Positions 43,846 to 52,364 of a DNA stretch of 64,000 bases are shown here, one piece after another. A model generated the notes under the pieces. That model made no database searches. It had not been told where the DNA came from and saw only the letters and a program-made list of their open reading frames with translations. The position numbers and the translations under genes were made by a program. The stretch is taken from the NCBI GenBank assembly GCA_002363385.1, contig DEVL01000004.1, forward strand, positions 69,766 to 133,765, read 5' to 3'. The DNA comes from Stenotrophomonas maltophilia (lineage in GTDB: Bacteria > Pseudomonadota > Gammaproteobacteria > Xanthomonadales > Xanthomonadaceae). Numbering within the stretch: the first letter of the stretch is position 1; each line of letters opens with the position of its first letter.

Positions 43846-44027
43846 CCATCGGATGCTCTCGCGCCATTGCCTGCCGGGCGGATTACTGCCGCCGTGGGGG
43901 TGCCAAGTGGTGCGCTTCACCGCCAGATGAGGCATTGCGCCCCTCTGTTACCATTCGGGGCTGAGCTTGCCGCCCCCCACCCTGCCAGCGGCCAGCGCCT
44001 TACAAACGCAACGCAACAGGAGTTTGC

Positions 44028-45560
44028 ATGTCCTCTGACCTGCTCAAGGCCCTCGGCCTCGACGCGACCAACGCTGGCACCTACCTTGGCAACGGCGAGT
44101 GGTCCTCGGCCACCAATGCCGGGGTGATCACCCCGGTGAACCCGACCACCGGCGAAGCCATCGCACAGGTCTACGCGACCACCGACGCCGACTACGAAAC
44201 CATCGTCGCCCGCGCCCAGGAGGCCTTCAAGGTCTGGCGCACCACCCCGGCCCCGCGCCGTGGCGAAGCCGTGCGCCTGTGTGGCGAGGCCCTGCGCGCC
44301 AACAAGGATGCCTTGGGCTCCCTGGTCGCGCTGGAAATGGGCAAGAGCAAGCCCGAGGGCGATGGCGAAGTGCAGGAGATGATCGACATCGCCGATTTCG
44401 CCGTGGGCCAGAGCCGCATGCTGTATGGCTACACGATGCATTCCGAGCGCCCGGGCCACCGCATGTATGAGCAGTACCAGCCGCTGGGCCTGGTCGGCAT
44501 CATCAGTGCGTTCAACTTCCCGGTCGCGGTGTGGGCATGGAACTCGTTCCTGGCCACGATCTGCGGCGATATCTGCCTGTGGAAGCCCTCCAACAAGACC
44601 CCGCTGACCGCGATCGCCTCCATGCGCATCTGCAATGAAGCGCTGCGTGACGGCGGGTTCCCGGACCTGTTCTTCCTGATCAACGATGCCGGCACCGAGC
44701 TGTCGCAGAAGATGGTGGCCGACAAGCGTGTGCCGCTGATCAGCTTCACCGGTTCGACCCAGGTCGGCCGCCAGGTCGCCGAGAAGGTCGCGCATCGTCT
44801 GGGCCGCTGCCTGCTGGAGCTGGGCGGCAACAACGCGATCATCCTGGATGAGACCGCCGATCTGAAACTGGCGATCCCGGGCATCGTCTTCGGCGCCGTC
44901 GGTACCGCCGGCCAGCGCTGCACCACCACGCGCCGCCTGATCGTGCACGAGTCCATCCATGACGACGTGCTGGCCACGCTGATCAAGGCGTACAAGCAGG
45001 TGGAAGGCAAGATCGGCGATCCGACCGACCCGGCCAACCTGATGGGCCCGCTCAACAGCGACGGCGCCGTGCAGCAGTTCCTGGCCTCGATCGAGAAGGC
45101 CAAGGCCAGCGGCGGCACGGTGCAGACCGGTGGCACCCGCATCGACCGCGCCGGCAACTTCGTGCTGCCGGCCATTGTGACCGGCCTGAAGAACAGCGAT
45201 GAGGTCGTCCAGCATGAGACCTTCGCCCCGATCCTGTACGTGATGAAGTACAGCACGCTCGACGAAGCGATCGACATGCAGAACGGCGTGCCGCAGGGCC
45301 TGTCTTCCTCGATCTTCACCACCAACCTGAAGACCGCCGAGCGCTTCCTCTCGGCCGCGGGTTCGGATTGCGGTATCGCCAACGTCAACATCGGCACCTC
45401 GGGTGCGGAGATCGGTGGTGCGTTCGGTGGCGAGAAGGACACCGGCGGTGGCCGTGAGTCCGGCTCGGATGCCTGGAAGGTCTACATGCGCCGCCAGACC
45501 AACACCATCAACTACTCCGATTCGCTGCCGCTGGCCCAGGGCATCAAGTTCGACCTGTGA
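44028..45560 (+). CDS. ALDH7-type aldehyde dehydrogenase, probably aminoadipate-semialdehyde / piperideine-6-carboxylate dehydrogenase
   Basis: 510 residues. The ALDH fold is clear: substrate-channel ISAFNFPVAVWAWN, SFTGSTQVGRQVAE (cofactor), LELGGNN (general-base Glu) and GTAGQRCTTTRRL (catalytic Cys). The C-terminal GAFGGEKDTGGGRESGSDAW is typical of the ALDH7 (antiquitin) family, which oxidises alpha-aminoadipic semialdehyde from lysine breakdown. Four bases overlap with the next gene, an SDR, if the GTG start there is used. No other lysine-catabolism genes are in the window. Confidence 0.88.
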   Translation: MSSDLLKALGLDATNAGTYLGNGEWSSATNAGVITPVNPTTGEAIAQVYATTDADYETIVARAQEAFKVWRTTPAPRRGEAVRLCGEALRANKDALGSLVALEMGKSKPEGDGEVQEMIDIADFAVGQSRMLYGYTMHSERPGHRMYEQYQPLGLVGIISAFNFPVAVWAWNSFLATICGDICLWKPSNKTPLTAIASMRICNEALRDGGFPDLFFLINDAGTELSQKMVADKRVPLISFTGSTQVGRQVAEKVAHRLGRCLLELGGNNAIILDETADLKLAIPGIVFGAVGTAGQRCTTTRRLIVHESIHDDVLATLIKAYKQVEGKIGDPTDPANLMGPLNSDGAVQQFLASIEKAKASGGTVQTGGTRIDRAGNFVLPAIVTGLKNSDEVVQHETFAPILYVMKYSTLDEAIDMQNGVPQGLSSSIFTTNLKTAERFLSAAGSDCGIANVNIGTSGAEIGGAFGGEKDTGGGRESGSDAWKVYMRRQTNTINYSDSLPLAQGIKFDL

Positions 45561-46345
45561 TGGAACCCGCGCCCCATCTGCCGGCCGGCCCGCGCCTGGA
45601 GTTCACCGGGCGCCGGGTGCTGATCGCCGGCGGCAGCAAGGGCATCGGGCGCGCGATGGCGCTGGCGTTTGCTTCGGCAGGCGCCCGCGTTTCGGTCTGC
45701 GCACGCGGTGAGGCCGGTCTGGCCGCGCTGCGTGCGGATGCCGCGGCCCTGGGTCTGGCCGTGCACACGGCCAGTGCCGACCTCTCCCAGCTGGACGACA
45801 TCGGCCGCTGGCTGGCCGATGCCGCTCAGGCGCTGGGCGGCATCGATGTGCTGGTCAACAACGCGACCGGTTACGGCATGGCCGACGACGAGGCGGGCTG
45901 GGAAGCCAGCTTGAACGTCGACCTGATGGCGGCGGTGCGCGCCTCGCGGCTGGCCCGGCCCTGGCTGCAGCAGTCCAGCGATGCCTGCATTCTCAATCTG
46001 GCTTCGATCGCGGCCCAACAGCCGCGCCCGGGTGGCGCGCCGTACGCGGCAGCCAAGGCCGCGCTGATGCACTACACCACCTCGCAGGCCTTGGCCCTGG
46101 CGCCGCAGCGGATCCGCGTCAATGCCATTGCTCCGGGCTCGATCGAGTTCGAGGATGGCTTGTGGGCGCGCCGACGCGAGCAGGACCCGGAGCTGTATCG
46201 AAATACCCTGGCGAAGATCCCGTTCGGTCGCTTCGGCGAGCCGGCCGCCATCGCCCACGCCGCGCTGTTCCTGTGCTCGCCGCTGGCGGCCTGGATCACC
46301 GGGCATACCTTGAATGTGGATGGTGGCCAGGTACTGATGGGATAA
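45560..46345 (+). CDS. Short-chain dehydrogenase/reductase
   Basis: 261 residues from the ATG at 45560, one base into the ALDH stop codon; a GTG at 45557 is the alternative. The NAD(P) motif is IAGGSKGIGRAMALAF, NNATG follows, and the active-site set is Ser (LASIAAQ), Tyr-x3-Lys (YAAAKAAL). The ending GHTLNVDGGQVLMG is typical of classical SDRs. Likely coupled with the aldehyde dehydrogenase; substrate unknown. Confidence 0.9.
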   Translation: MEPAPHLPAGPRLEFTGRRVLIAGGSKGIGRAMALAFASAGARVSVCARGEAGLAALRADAAALGLAVHTASADLSQLDDIGRWLADAAQALGGIDVLVNNATGYGMADDEAGWEASLNVDLMAAVRASRLARPWLQQSSDACILNLASIAAQQPRPGGAPYAAAKAALMHYTTSQALALAPQRIRVNAIAPGSIEFEDGLWARRREQDPELYRNTLAKIPFGRFGEPAAIAHAALFLCSPLAAWITGHTLNVDGGQVLMG

Positions 46346-46395
46346 ACCCGCCGCTGGCCCTATCATCGAACCACCCCACCGCGACCAGGACCTGC

Positions 46396-46680
46396 ATGAG
46401 CCTTCCGCCCCGACAAACCAGTGCCATGGCCGTGGTCAGCCTGATCATGGGCATCCTCGGCTGGACCGCCCTGCCCTTCATCGGCAGCATCGCGGCGATC
46501 GTCACCGGCCACCTGGCCCGCGCCGAGATCCGCCGCCGGCCGCTGGAGCTGGAAGGCGACGGCATGGCCTTGGCCGGCCTGATCCTGGGCTGGATCATCG
46601 TGATCGGCAGCCTGCTCGCGCTGGTGGTGATCCTGTTGTTCTTCGGCGGACTGGCCTGGTTTGCCGCTTCCCAATCGTGA
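46396..46680 (+). CDS. DUF4190-type small membrane protein
   Basis: 94 residues from the ATG at 46396 with AGGA upstream. Two hydrophobic segments flank a charged loop: MAVVSLIMGILGWTALPFIG and LAGLILGWIIVIGSLLALVV. The loop HLARAEIRRRP is the family signature region. Inner-membrane protein, function unknown. Confidence 0.82.
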   Translation: MSLPPRQTSAMAVVSLIMGILGWTALPFIGSIAAIVTGHLARAEIRRRPLELEGDGMALAGLILGWIIVIGSLLALVVILLFFGGLAWFAASQS

Positions 46681-46687
46681 GGTGCAC

Positions 46688-47458
46688 ATGAGCCGCTCGG
46701 ATTCGACCGAACGCTTCAGCAGTCGGGTGGCCGACTACGCCCGCTACCGTCCCGACTATCCCCCGGCATTGCTGGATTGGCTGCACCACGACATCGGTGT
46801 GCCCACCGAGACCTTGGTCGCCGACATCGGCGCTGGCACCGGCATTTCCACCCGGCTGTTCCTGGCCGCGGGCCACCCGGTCATCGCAGTGGAGCCGAAT
46901 GCCGCGATGCGCGAGGCGGCCGAGCAGTTGCTCGCATCGGACTCCCTGCGCCTGAAGGTCGCCGACGGCACCGCTGAAGCAACTGGCCTGGCCGACAACA
47001 GCGTGGGCCTGGTCGCCGCCGCACAGGCCTTCCACTGGTTTGACACCACCGCGGTACGCCACGAATGGGCGCGGATCCTGCAGCCCGAAGGCATGGCCCT
47101 GATCTTCTGGAACTCGCGTCTGCTCGATGCCTCCCCGTTCCTGATCGGCTACGAACAGTTGCTGCTGGAATTCGGCACCGACTACACCGAGGTGGCCGAG
47201 CGCTACCAGGACGATGACACCATGCGCGCATGGTTCGGTAACGGCCTGCGTGGGATGGCCCGGCTGCCGAACGTGCAGCGCATGGACCTGGATGGCCTGC
47301 GTGGCCGCCTGCTCTCCTCGTCGTATGCCCCGCAGGCCGGTCACCCGCGCCACGCGCCGATGCTGGCCGCGCTGCAGCAGCTGTTCGACGCCCACGCGGT
47401 GGACGGCCAGATCGCTTTTGAATACCAAACCCGTGCCTTTGTCGGCACGCTGGACTGA
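46688..47458 (+). CDS. Class I SAM-dependent methyltransferase
   Basis: 256 residues from the ATG at 46688 with GAGGT upstream, eight bases after the DUF4190 gene. Motif I is VADIGAGTGISTRLFLAAG, with VIAVEPNAAMRE after it; the N terminus SSRVADYARYRPDYPPALLD is characteristic of a broad group of small-molecule methyltransferases. The substrate is unknown. It precedes pyrD by nine bases. Confidence 0.88.
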   Translation: MSRSDSTERFSSRVADYARYRPDYPPALLDWLHHDIGVPTETLVADIGAGTGISTRLFLAAGHPVIAVEPNAAMREAAEQLLASDSLRLKVADGTAEATGLADNSVGLVAAAQAFHWFDTTAVRHEWARILQPEGMALIFWNSRLLDASPFLIGYEQLLLEFGTDYTEVAERYQDDDTMRAWFGNGLRGMARLPNVQRMDLDGLRGRLLSSSYAPQAGHPRHAPMLAALQQLFDAHAVDGQIAFEYQTRAFVGTLD

Positions 47459-47467
47459 TTGAACGCC

Positions 47468-48523
47468 ATGTACTCGTTTGCCCGCCCCTTCCTGTTCGCC
47501 CTTGATGCAGAACGCGCCCACGGCCTTGGCCTGAGCGCGCTGGACCTGGCCTATCGCACCGGCACCACGCCGCTGATGGGCCGCCGCATCGACCCGCTGC
47601 CGACCAACGTGTTCGGAGTGAGTTTCCCGAATCCGGTGGGCCTGGCCGCCGGCCTGGACAAGAACGGTGAGCACATCGATGCGCTGCTGGCACTGGGCTT
47701 CGGCTTCGTGGAGATCGGCACGATCACCCCGCGCCCGCAGGCGGGCAACCCGAAGCCGCGTCTGTTCCGGCTGCCGGACCACCAGGCCATCATCAACCGC
47801 ATGGGCTTCAACAACCTGGGCGTGGATGCGCTGGTCCGCAATGTCGAGCGCGCCAAGCGCCGCACCGGGCTGCTCGGCATCAACATCGGCAAGAACAAGG
47901 ACACCCCGAACGAACACGCGTTCGACGATTACCAGCACTGCCTGCAGAAGGTGTATCCGCTGGCCGACTACATCACCGTCAACATCTCTTCGCCGAACAC
48001 CGCCGGCCTGCGCGAGCTGCAGGAAGAGACCGCCCTGCGCCAGCTGATTTCGCAGCTGCGCGACAGCCAGGAAACCCTGGCGGCCAAGCACGGCAAGCGC
48101 GTGCCGATGCTGGTCAAGGTCGCTCCGGATCTGAGCGACCGTGACATCGACGCCGCCGCGCGCGTGCTCGGCGAACTCGAGGTGGACGGCGTGATCGCCA
48201 CGAACACCACCATCGACCGCAGTGCGGTGGCCGGTGATCCGCGTGCCAACGAAGCCGGCGGCCTGTCCGGCGCGCCGCTGCTGGGCCAGTCCACCCTGGT
48301 GCTGCGCCGACTGCGCGCGCGCCTGCCCGAATCGATGCCGCTGATCGGCGTGGGCGGTATTCAATCCGGTGCGGATGCGGTGGCCAAGATGGCCGCCGGT
48401 GCGGCGCTGGTGCAGTGCTACAGCGGCCTGATCTTCCGTGGCCCGGAGCTGGTGCACGAGTGCGTGGAAGCCATCCGCCGCCGCAGAGAGGCGCCAAGCC
48501 GTGGCGCGGTGGCACCGCTGTGA
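47468..48523 (+). CDS. pyrD: Dihydroorotate dehydrogenase, quinone type (class 2)
   Basis: 351 residues from the ATG at 47468. The class 2 N-terminal membrane-associating helix (MYSFARPFLFALDAERAHGL) is present, and the barrel has FPNPVGLAAGLDKNGEHIDA, GINIGKNKDTP, NISSPNTAGLR and IGVGGIQSG. The catalytic serine is in NISSPN. It oxidises dihydroorotate with menaquinone or ubiquinone in pyrimidine synthesis. Confidence 0.96.
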   Translation: MYSFARPFLFALDAERAHGLGLSALDLAYRTGTTPLMGRRIDPLPTNVFGVSFPNPVGLAAGLDKNGEHIDALLALGFGFVEIGTITPRPQAGNPKPRLFRLPDHQAIINRMGFNNLGVDALVRNVERAKRRTGLLGINIGKNKDTPNEHAFDDYQHCLQKVYPLADYITVNISSPNTAGLRELQEETALRQLISQLRDSQETLAAKHGKRVPMLVKVAPDLSDRDIDAAARVLGELEVDGVIATNTTIDRSAVAGDPRANEAGGLSGAPLLGQSTLVLRRLRARLPESMPLIGVGGIQSGADAVAKMAAGAALVQCYSGLIFRGPELVHECVEAIRRRREAPSRGAVAPL

Positions 48524-49569
48524 ACGACGCCATGACTGCCTGGTCCATTACCGAGAACGCCTCGCTCAAGGCGCTCAACACCTTTCACGTCGACGCCACC
48601 GCTGCGCAGCTGCTGGAGGTGTTCGATCCTTCCGTGCTGCCCGAGGTGCTGACGCTGCCGCGCGTCGCCGAACAACCGCTGCTGGTACTGGGCAGCGGCA
48701 GCAATGTGCTGATCGCCGACAACGTGGAGGGCACCGTGCTGGTGTTCGCCAACCGCGGCATCGAAATCCTCGAGCACCGCGCCGACCACACCATCGTGCG
48801 CGCCGGTGCCGGCGTGAACTGGCATGGCCTGGTGATGTGGTCGCTGCAGAACGGTCTCTCCGGGCTGGAGAACCTGGCCTTGATCCCCGGCACTGCCGGC
48901 GCCTCACCGATCCAGAACATCGGCGCCTATGGCGCGCAGGTCGGTGAGTTCATCCAGGCCGTGGATGCCTGGGACCGACACGAAAACGACTGGGTGCGCT
49001 TGGATGCCGAAGGCTGCCAGTTCGGTTACCGCGACAGCATCTTCAAGCGCGACCCCGACCGCTACCTGATCACGGCGATCGAACTGCGCCTGCCCCTGCT
49101 GCATGGCCTGCGCCTGGGCTATGCCGGGATCGCCGAGGAAATGGCGGCGATGGGTGTGGAGCTGCCGGTGGCCGCCGATGTGGCCAACGCGGTGATCAAC
49201 ATCCGCCGCCGCAAGCTGCCGGATCCGGACGTACTGGGCAACGCAGGCAGCTTCTTCAAGAACCCGATCCTGCCCTTGGAGCAGGTGGAAGTACTACTGC
49301 AGCACTTCCCCGAGCTGCCGGTGTTCCCGGCCGACGACGACAGCCGTCGCAAGATCTCCGCGGCCTGGATGATCGAAAGCTGCGGCTGGAAGGGCTACCG
49401 CGATGGCGATGCCGGCGTGGCCCCGAGCCATGCGCTGGTGCTGGTCAATTACGGCCAGGCCACCGGTGAAGAACTGCTTGCGTTGGCGCGGCGGATCTCG
49501 GCTTCGGTCCTGGAGAAGTTCGGCGTGCCGATCGAACCGGAGCCCAGGCTGATCGGCGCGCAGTGGTGA
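48520..49569 (+). CDS. murB: UDP-N-acetylenolpyruvoylglucosamine reductase
   Basis: 349 residues from a GTG that overlaps the pyrD stop by four bases; the ATG at 48532 is a close alternative. FAD-binding signatures are LLVLGSGSNVLIAD and IPGTAGASPIQNIGAYGAQVG, with FGYRDSIFK and LGNAGSFFKNP further on. It makes UDP-MurNAc for peptidoglycan in the cytoplasm. Confidence 0.95.
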   Translation: MNDAMTAWSITENASLKALNTFHVDATAAQLLEVFDPSVLPEVLTLPRVAEQPLLVLGSGSNVLIADNVEGTVLVFANRGIEILEHRADHTIVRAGAGVNWHGLVMWSLQNGLSGLENLALIPGTAGASPIQNIGAYGAQVGEFIQAVDAWDRHENDWVRLDAEGCQFGYRDSIFKRDPDRYLITAIELRLPLLHGLRLGYAGIAEEMAAMGVELPVAADVANAVINIRRRKLPDPDVLGNAGSFFKNPILPLEQVEVLLQHFPELPVFPADDDSRRKISAAWMIESCGWKGYRDGDAGVAPSHALVLVNYGQATGEELLALARRISASVLEKFGVPIEPEPRLIGAQW

Positions 49570-50489
49570 ACCCCGCCCCCGCGTTGCCGGTGGCCACGCC
49601 ATTGCGGGCCGCCCTGCTGATGCTCGGCAGTACCTTGGCCTTTGGCCTGATGGCGATCGCGATCCGCTACGCCACCCGTTACGTGCCCACCCAGGAAGTG
49701 GCGTTCTTCCGCAACGCCTTCGGCCTGCTGGCGCTGTTGCCGATGCTGATCCGCCCGGGCAGCGCGCCGCTGAAGACGCAGCAGCTGCCACGCTACGTCC
49801 TGCGCAGTGCGATCGGGCTGGCCTCGATGCTGTGCGCGTTCTGGGCGATCGGGCATCTGCCGATCTCCCAGGCGATCTCGCTCTCCTACTCCACACCGCT
49901 GTTCGTGACCATCGCTGCCGTGCTGTGGCTGGGCGAGACGGTGCGCATGCGCCGCTGGGCGGCGGTGATCGTCGGCTTCATCGGCGTGCTGATCATCGTG
50001 CGCCCCGGTTCGACCAGCTTCACCCCTGGCACCCTGGTCGCGGTGGGCGCCGCGGTATTGAGCTCGCTGGTGGCGATCCAGATCAAGCAGCTCACCCGTG
50101 TCGACAGCGCGGACACGGTGGTGTTCTACACCTATGTGTTCTGGGTGCCGCTGTCGCTGGTGCCGGCACTCTTCGTGTGGGTCTGGCCGACCGGCCTGGC
50201 CTGGGTCTGGCTGGTCGCGACCGGCGTGCTCGGCACGCTGGGCCAGCTCCTCTGGACACGCGCCCTGCGCCTGGGCGAGGTCTCCGCGTTGACCCCGATC
50301 AGTTTCATGCAACTGCCGCTGGTGAGCCTGCTGGGCTGGCTGCTGTTCAATGAAACGCTGGACCGTTGGACCGTCATCGGCGCCGGCATCATCCTCGGCG
50401 CCAATGCCTACATTGCCCACCGCGAAGCGGTGCTGGCACGCCGAGCGAAATCGCAGGCCGTCACCGCAGCCGCCAAGCCGGGGGAATAG
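49566..50489 (+). CDS. EamA/DMT-family inner-membrane transporter
   Basis: 307 residues starting at a GTG that overlaps the murB stop; a GTG one codon earlier is possible. Ten hydrophobic segments in two repeats (LMLGSTLAFGLMAIAIRYA; LVAVGAAVLSSLVAIQIKQL). Substrate unknown. It is convergent with ugd. Confidence 0.88.
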   Translation: MNPAPALPVATPLRAALLMLGSTLAFGLMAIAIRYATRYVPTQEVAFFRNAFGLLALLPMLIRPGSAPLKTQQLPRYVLRSAIGLASMLCAFWAIGHLPISQAISLSYSTPLFVTIAAVLWLGETVRMRRWAAVIVGFIGVLIIVRPGSTSFTPGTLVAVGAAVLSSLVAIQIKQLTRVDSADTVVFYTYVFWVPLSLVPALFVWVWPTGLAWVWLVATGVLGTLGQLLWTRALRLGEVSALTPISFMQLPLVSLLGWLLFNETLDRWTVIGAGIILGANAYIAHREAVLARRAKSQAVTAAAKPGE

Positions 50490-50525
50490 ACCCCGCATGG
50501 GGTGATGCGTGGATGCTCTCCAGGC

Positions 50526-51692
50526 TCAATCCGACCCGAACAGATCCCGCGTGTAGACCTTGTATGCCACGCCCTCCAGCTCCGGCGTCAGCCGGTTGGC
50601 GACGACGATGTCCGCCTCGTCCAGGAACGCCACGAGATCATTGACCACGCGGGAGCGGTAGAAGGTCGGCTCGGTCAGCACCGGCTCGTACACGATGACC
50701 TCGATGCCCTTGGCCTTGATCCGCTTCATCACGCCCTGCACCGCCGAGGCGCGGAAGTTGTCCGAGCCGGCCTTCATCACCAGCCGGTAGATGCCCACCA
50801 CTTTCGGGTTGCGCGCCACGATGTCATCGGCGATGAAATCCTTGCGCGTGCGGTTGGCCTCGACGATGGCGTGGATCAGGTTCTGCGGCACCTTGCTGTA
50901 GTTCGCCAGCAACTGCTTTGTGTCCTTGGGCAGGCAGTAACCGCCGTAGCCGAAGGACGGGTTGTTGTAATGACCGCCGATGCGCGGATCCAGGCTGACG
51001 CCTTCGATCATCTGGCGCGTATCCAGCCCGTGCGCACTGGCGTAGGTATCCAGTTCGTTGAAGTAGGCCACCCGCATTGCCAGGTAGGTATTGGAGAACA
51101 GCTTGATCGCCTCCGCCTCGGTGGCATCGGTGAACAGCACCGGCACGTCCTTCTTGATCGCGCCTTCTTTCAGCAGGTCGGCAAACACCGCGGCGCGCTC
51201 GGAACGCTCGCCCACGATGATCCGGCTCGGATGCAGGTTGTCGTGCAGCGCGCGGCCTTCGCGGAGGAATTCCGGCGAGAACAGAATGTTGTCGGTGTTG
51301 AACCTGGCCCGCAGCGCGGCCGTGCAGCCGACCGGCACGGTCGACTTGATCACGATGACCGCCGACGGATGGATCCGCACCACATCGGCGATCACTGCCT
51401 CGACCGAGCCGGTGTTGAAGTAGTTCGAGGTGGGGTCGTAATCGGTCGGCGTAGCGACGATGACGAAGTCCGCACCTTCATAGGCCTGCGCAGGATCCAG
51501 CGTGGCGGTGAGGTTCAGCGCGCGATGGGCGAGGAAATCCTCGATCTCGGCATCCTCGATGGGCGACTGGCGGGCATTGATCATCGTCACCTTGGCCGGG
51601 TCGATGTCCAACGCCACCACCTCGTGATGCTGCGCGAGCAGCACCGCGTTGGACAGGCCTACGTATCCGGTTCCGGCGACGGCAATCTTCAT
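50526..51692 (-). CDS. ugd: UDP-glucose 6-dehydrogenase
   Basis: 388 residues from the ATG at 51692. The NAD-binding N terminus is KIAVAGTGYVGLSNAVLLAQ; SPEFLREG and FGYGGYCLPKDTKQL (catalytic cysteine) follow. The N-terminal and central domains match the shorter Klebsiella/Streptococcus-type enzyme. It makes UDP-glucuronate for exopolysaccharide, LPS or capsule. Confidence 0.95.
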   Translation of the reverse strand: MKIAVAGTGYVGLSNAVLLAQHHEVVALDIDPAKVTMINARQSPIEDAEIEDFLAHRALNLTATLDPAQAYEGADFVIVATPTDYDPTSNYFNTGSVEAVIADVVRIHPSAVIVIKSTVPVGCTAALRARFNTDNILFSPEFLREGRALHDNLHPSRIIVGERSERAAVFADLLKEGAIKKDVPVLFTDATEAEAIKLFSNTYLAMRVAYFNELDTYASAHGLDTRQMIEGVSLDPRIGGHYNNPSFGYGGYCLPKDTKQLLANYSKVPQNLIHAIVEANRTRKDFIADDIVARNPKVVGIYRLVMKAGSDNFRASAVQGVMKRIKAKGIEVIVYEPVLTEPTFYRSRVVNDLVAFLDEADIVVANRLTPELEGVAYKVYTRDLFGSD

Positions 51693-51867
51693 TGAGGTCT
51701 TTCGTTGACAGCGTCCTGCGTGAACGGCGGATGTTATCAAACGCCGTGTGTTGGACCGCCCGCGCAGGGGGCGGCAGGATGGCTGTGCATGCTGCTCCCT
51801 GCTGTGCCGGTCTCCCGGCCCCGTCTTCCGTGGCGGAAACCCGACTTACAAACACATGCTTCACTAC

Positions 51868-51883
51868 GCGCCACTATTGGCGC
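51868..51883. promoter_or_regulatory. HipB-type operator candidate 1
   Basis: GCGCCA-CTAT-TGGCGC, a perfect palindrome with six-base arms, 130 bases upstream of the antitoxin-like gene. Shares the GCG[CT]CA-N4-TG[AG]CGC plan with the site at 51955. Confidence 0.6.
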
Positions 51884-51907
51884 TTTAACGCGACTTTACT
51901 GAATAAT

Positions 51908-51923
51908 ACGCCACTTATGACAC
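51908..51923. promoter_or_regulatory. HipB-type operator candidate 2 (degenerate)
   Basis: ACGCCA-CTTA-TGACAC, a weaker match to the same plan. Its centre is 40 bases from the centre of site 1. Confidence 0.45.
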
Positions 51924-51954
51924 GTTATTGTGAATATAGGAGAATTCGCATAAC

Positions 51955-51970
51955 GCGTCATACTTGACGC
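51955..51970. promoter_or_regulatory. HipB-type operator candidate 3, over the -35 region
   Basis: GCGTCA-TACT-TGACGC, a perfect palindrome. Its right half contains TTGACG, which can act as the -35 of a promoter whose -10 is GATACA (17-base spacer). A further half-site GCGTCA at 51995-52000 abuts the AGGAGG ribosome-binding site of the antitoxin gene. Confidence 0.65.
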
Positions 51971-52013
51971 CTTATCCATATAGTGCGATACAAAGCGTCA
52001 GGAGGGTCACTTT

Positions 52014-52364
52014 ATGGCGATCACTGATCTGATGACGGACGAGGCAGTCCTGGTTGAGCTGGGGCAACGTCTTGCCCGCGCGCGGCTTTCACAGGGCATC
52101 ACCCAGGAGCAGCTCGCCGATGCCGCGGGCGTCTCCAAGCGCACCGTGCAGCGGCTGGAAGACGGCACGCCCGCCCAGCTGGCGAATCTGATCCGTTGCC
52201 TGCGCGCGCTCGGCAGGCTGGATGCGCTGGACGTGATGCTGCCCAGCGACGGCCCCAATCCGATCGATCTGCTGGAGCGCCGCGGCCACCCGCGCCAGCG
52301 CGCGCGACCGGCAGTGGCAGAGCCCGCACCGGCCAAGCCTTGGACCTGGGGCGATGAGCAATGA
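52014..52364 (+). CDS. HTH antitoxin-like protein, HipB type
   Basis: 116 residues with a strong AGGAGG site before the ATG. The XRE-type helix-turn-helix is LARARLSQGITQEQLADAAGVS through RTVQRLEDG (split here). The C-terminal tail is rich in Arg and Pro and may contact the HipA partner. Its stop overlaps the HipA start by four bases. It should repress its own promoter, where three related palindromes lie. Confidence 0.87.
   Translation: MAITDLMTDEAVLVELGQRLARARLSQGITQEQLADAAGVSKRTVQRLEDGTPAQLANLIRCLRALGRLDALDVMLPSDGPNPIDLLERRGHPRQRARPAVAEPAPAKPWTWGDEQ

Noticed and set aside
43646..43867. A 73-residue frame across tRNA-Arg on the minus strand
   Set aside because: It is antisense to the tRNA, a common false prediction.
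46595..48457. A 620-residue open frame on the minus strand opposite the methyltransferase and pyrD
   Set aside because: Shadow frame spanning two real genes and an intergenic gap.
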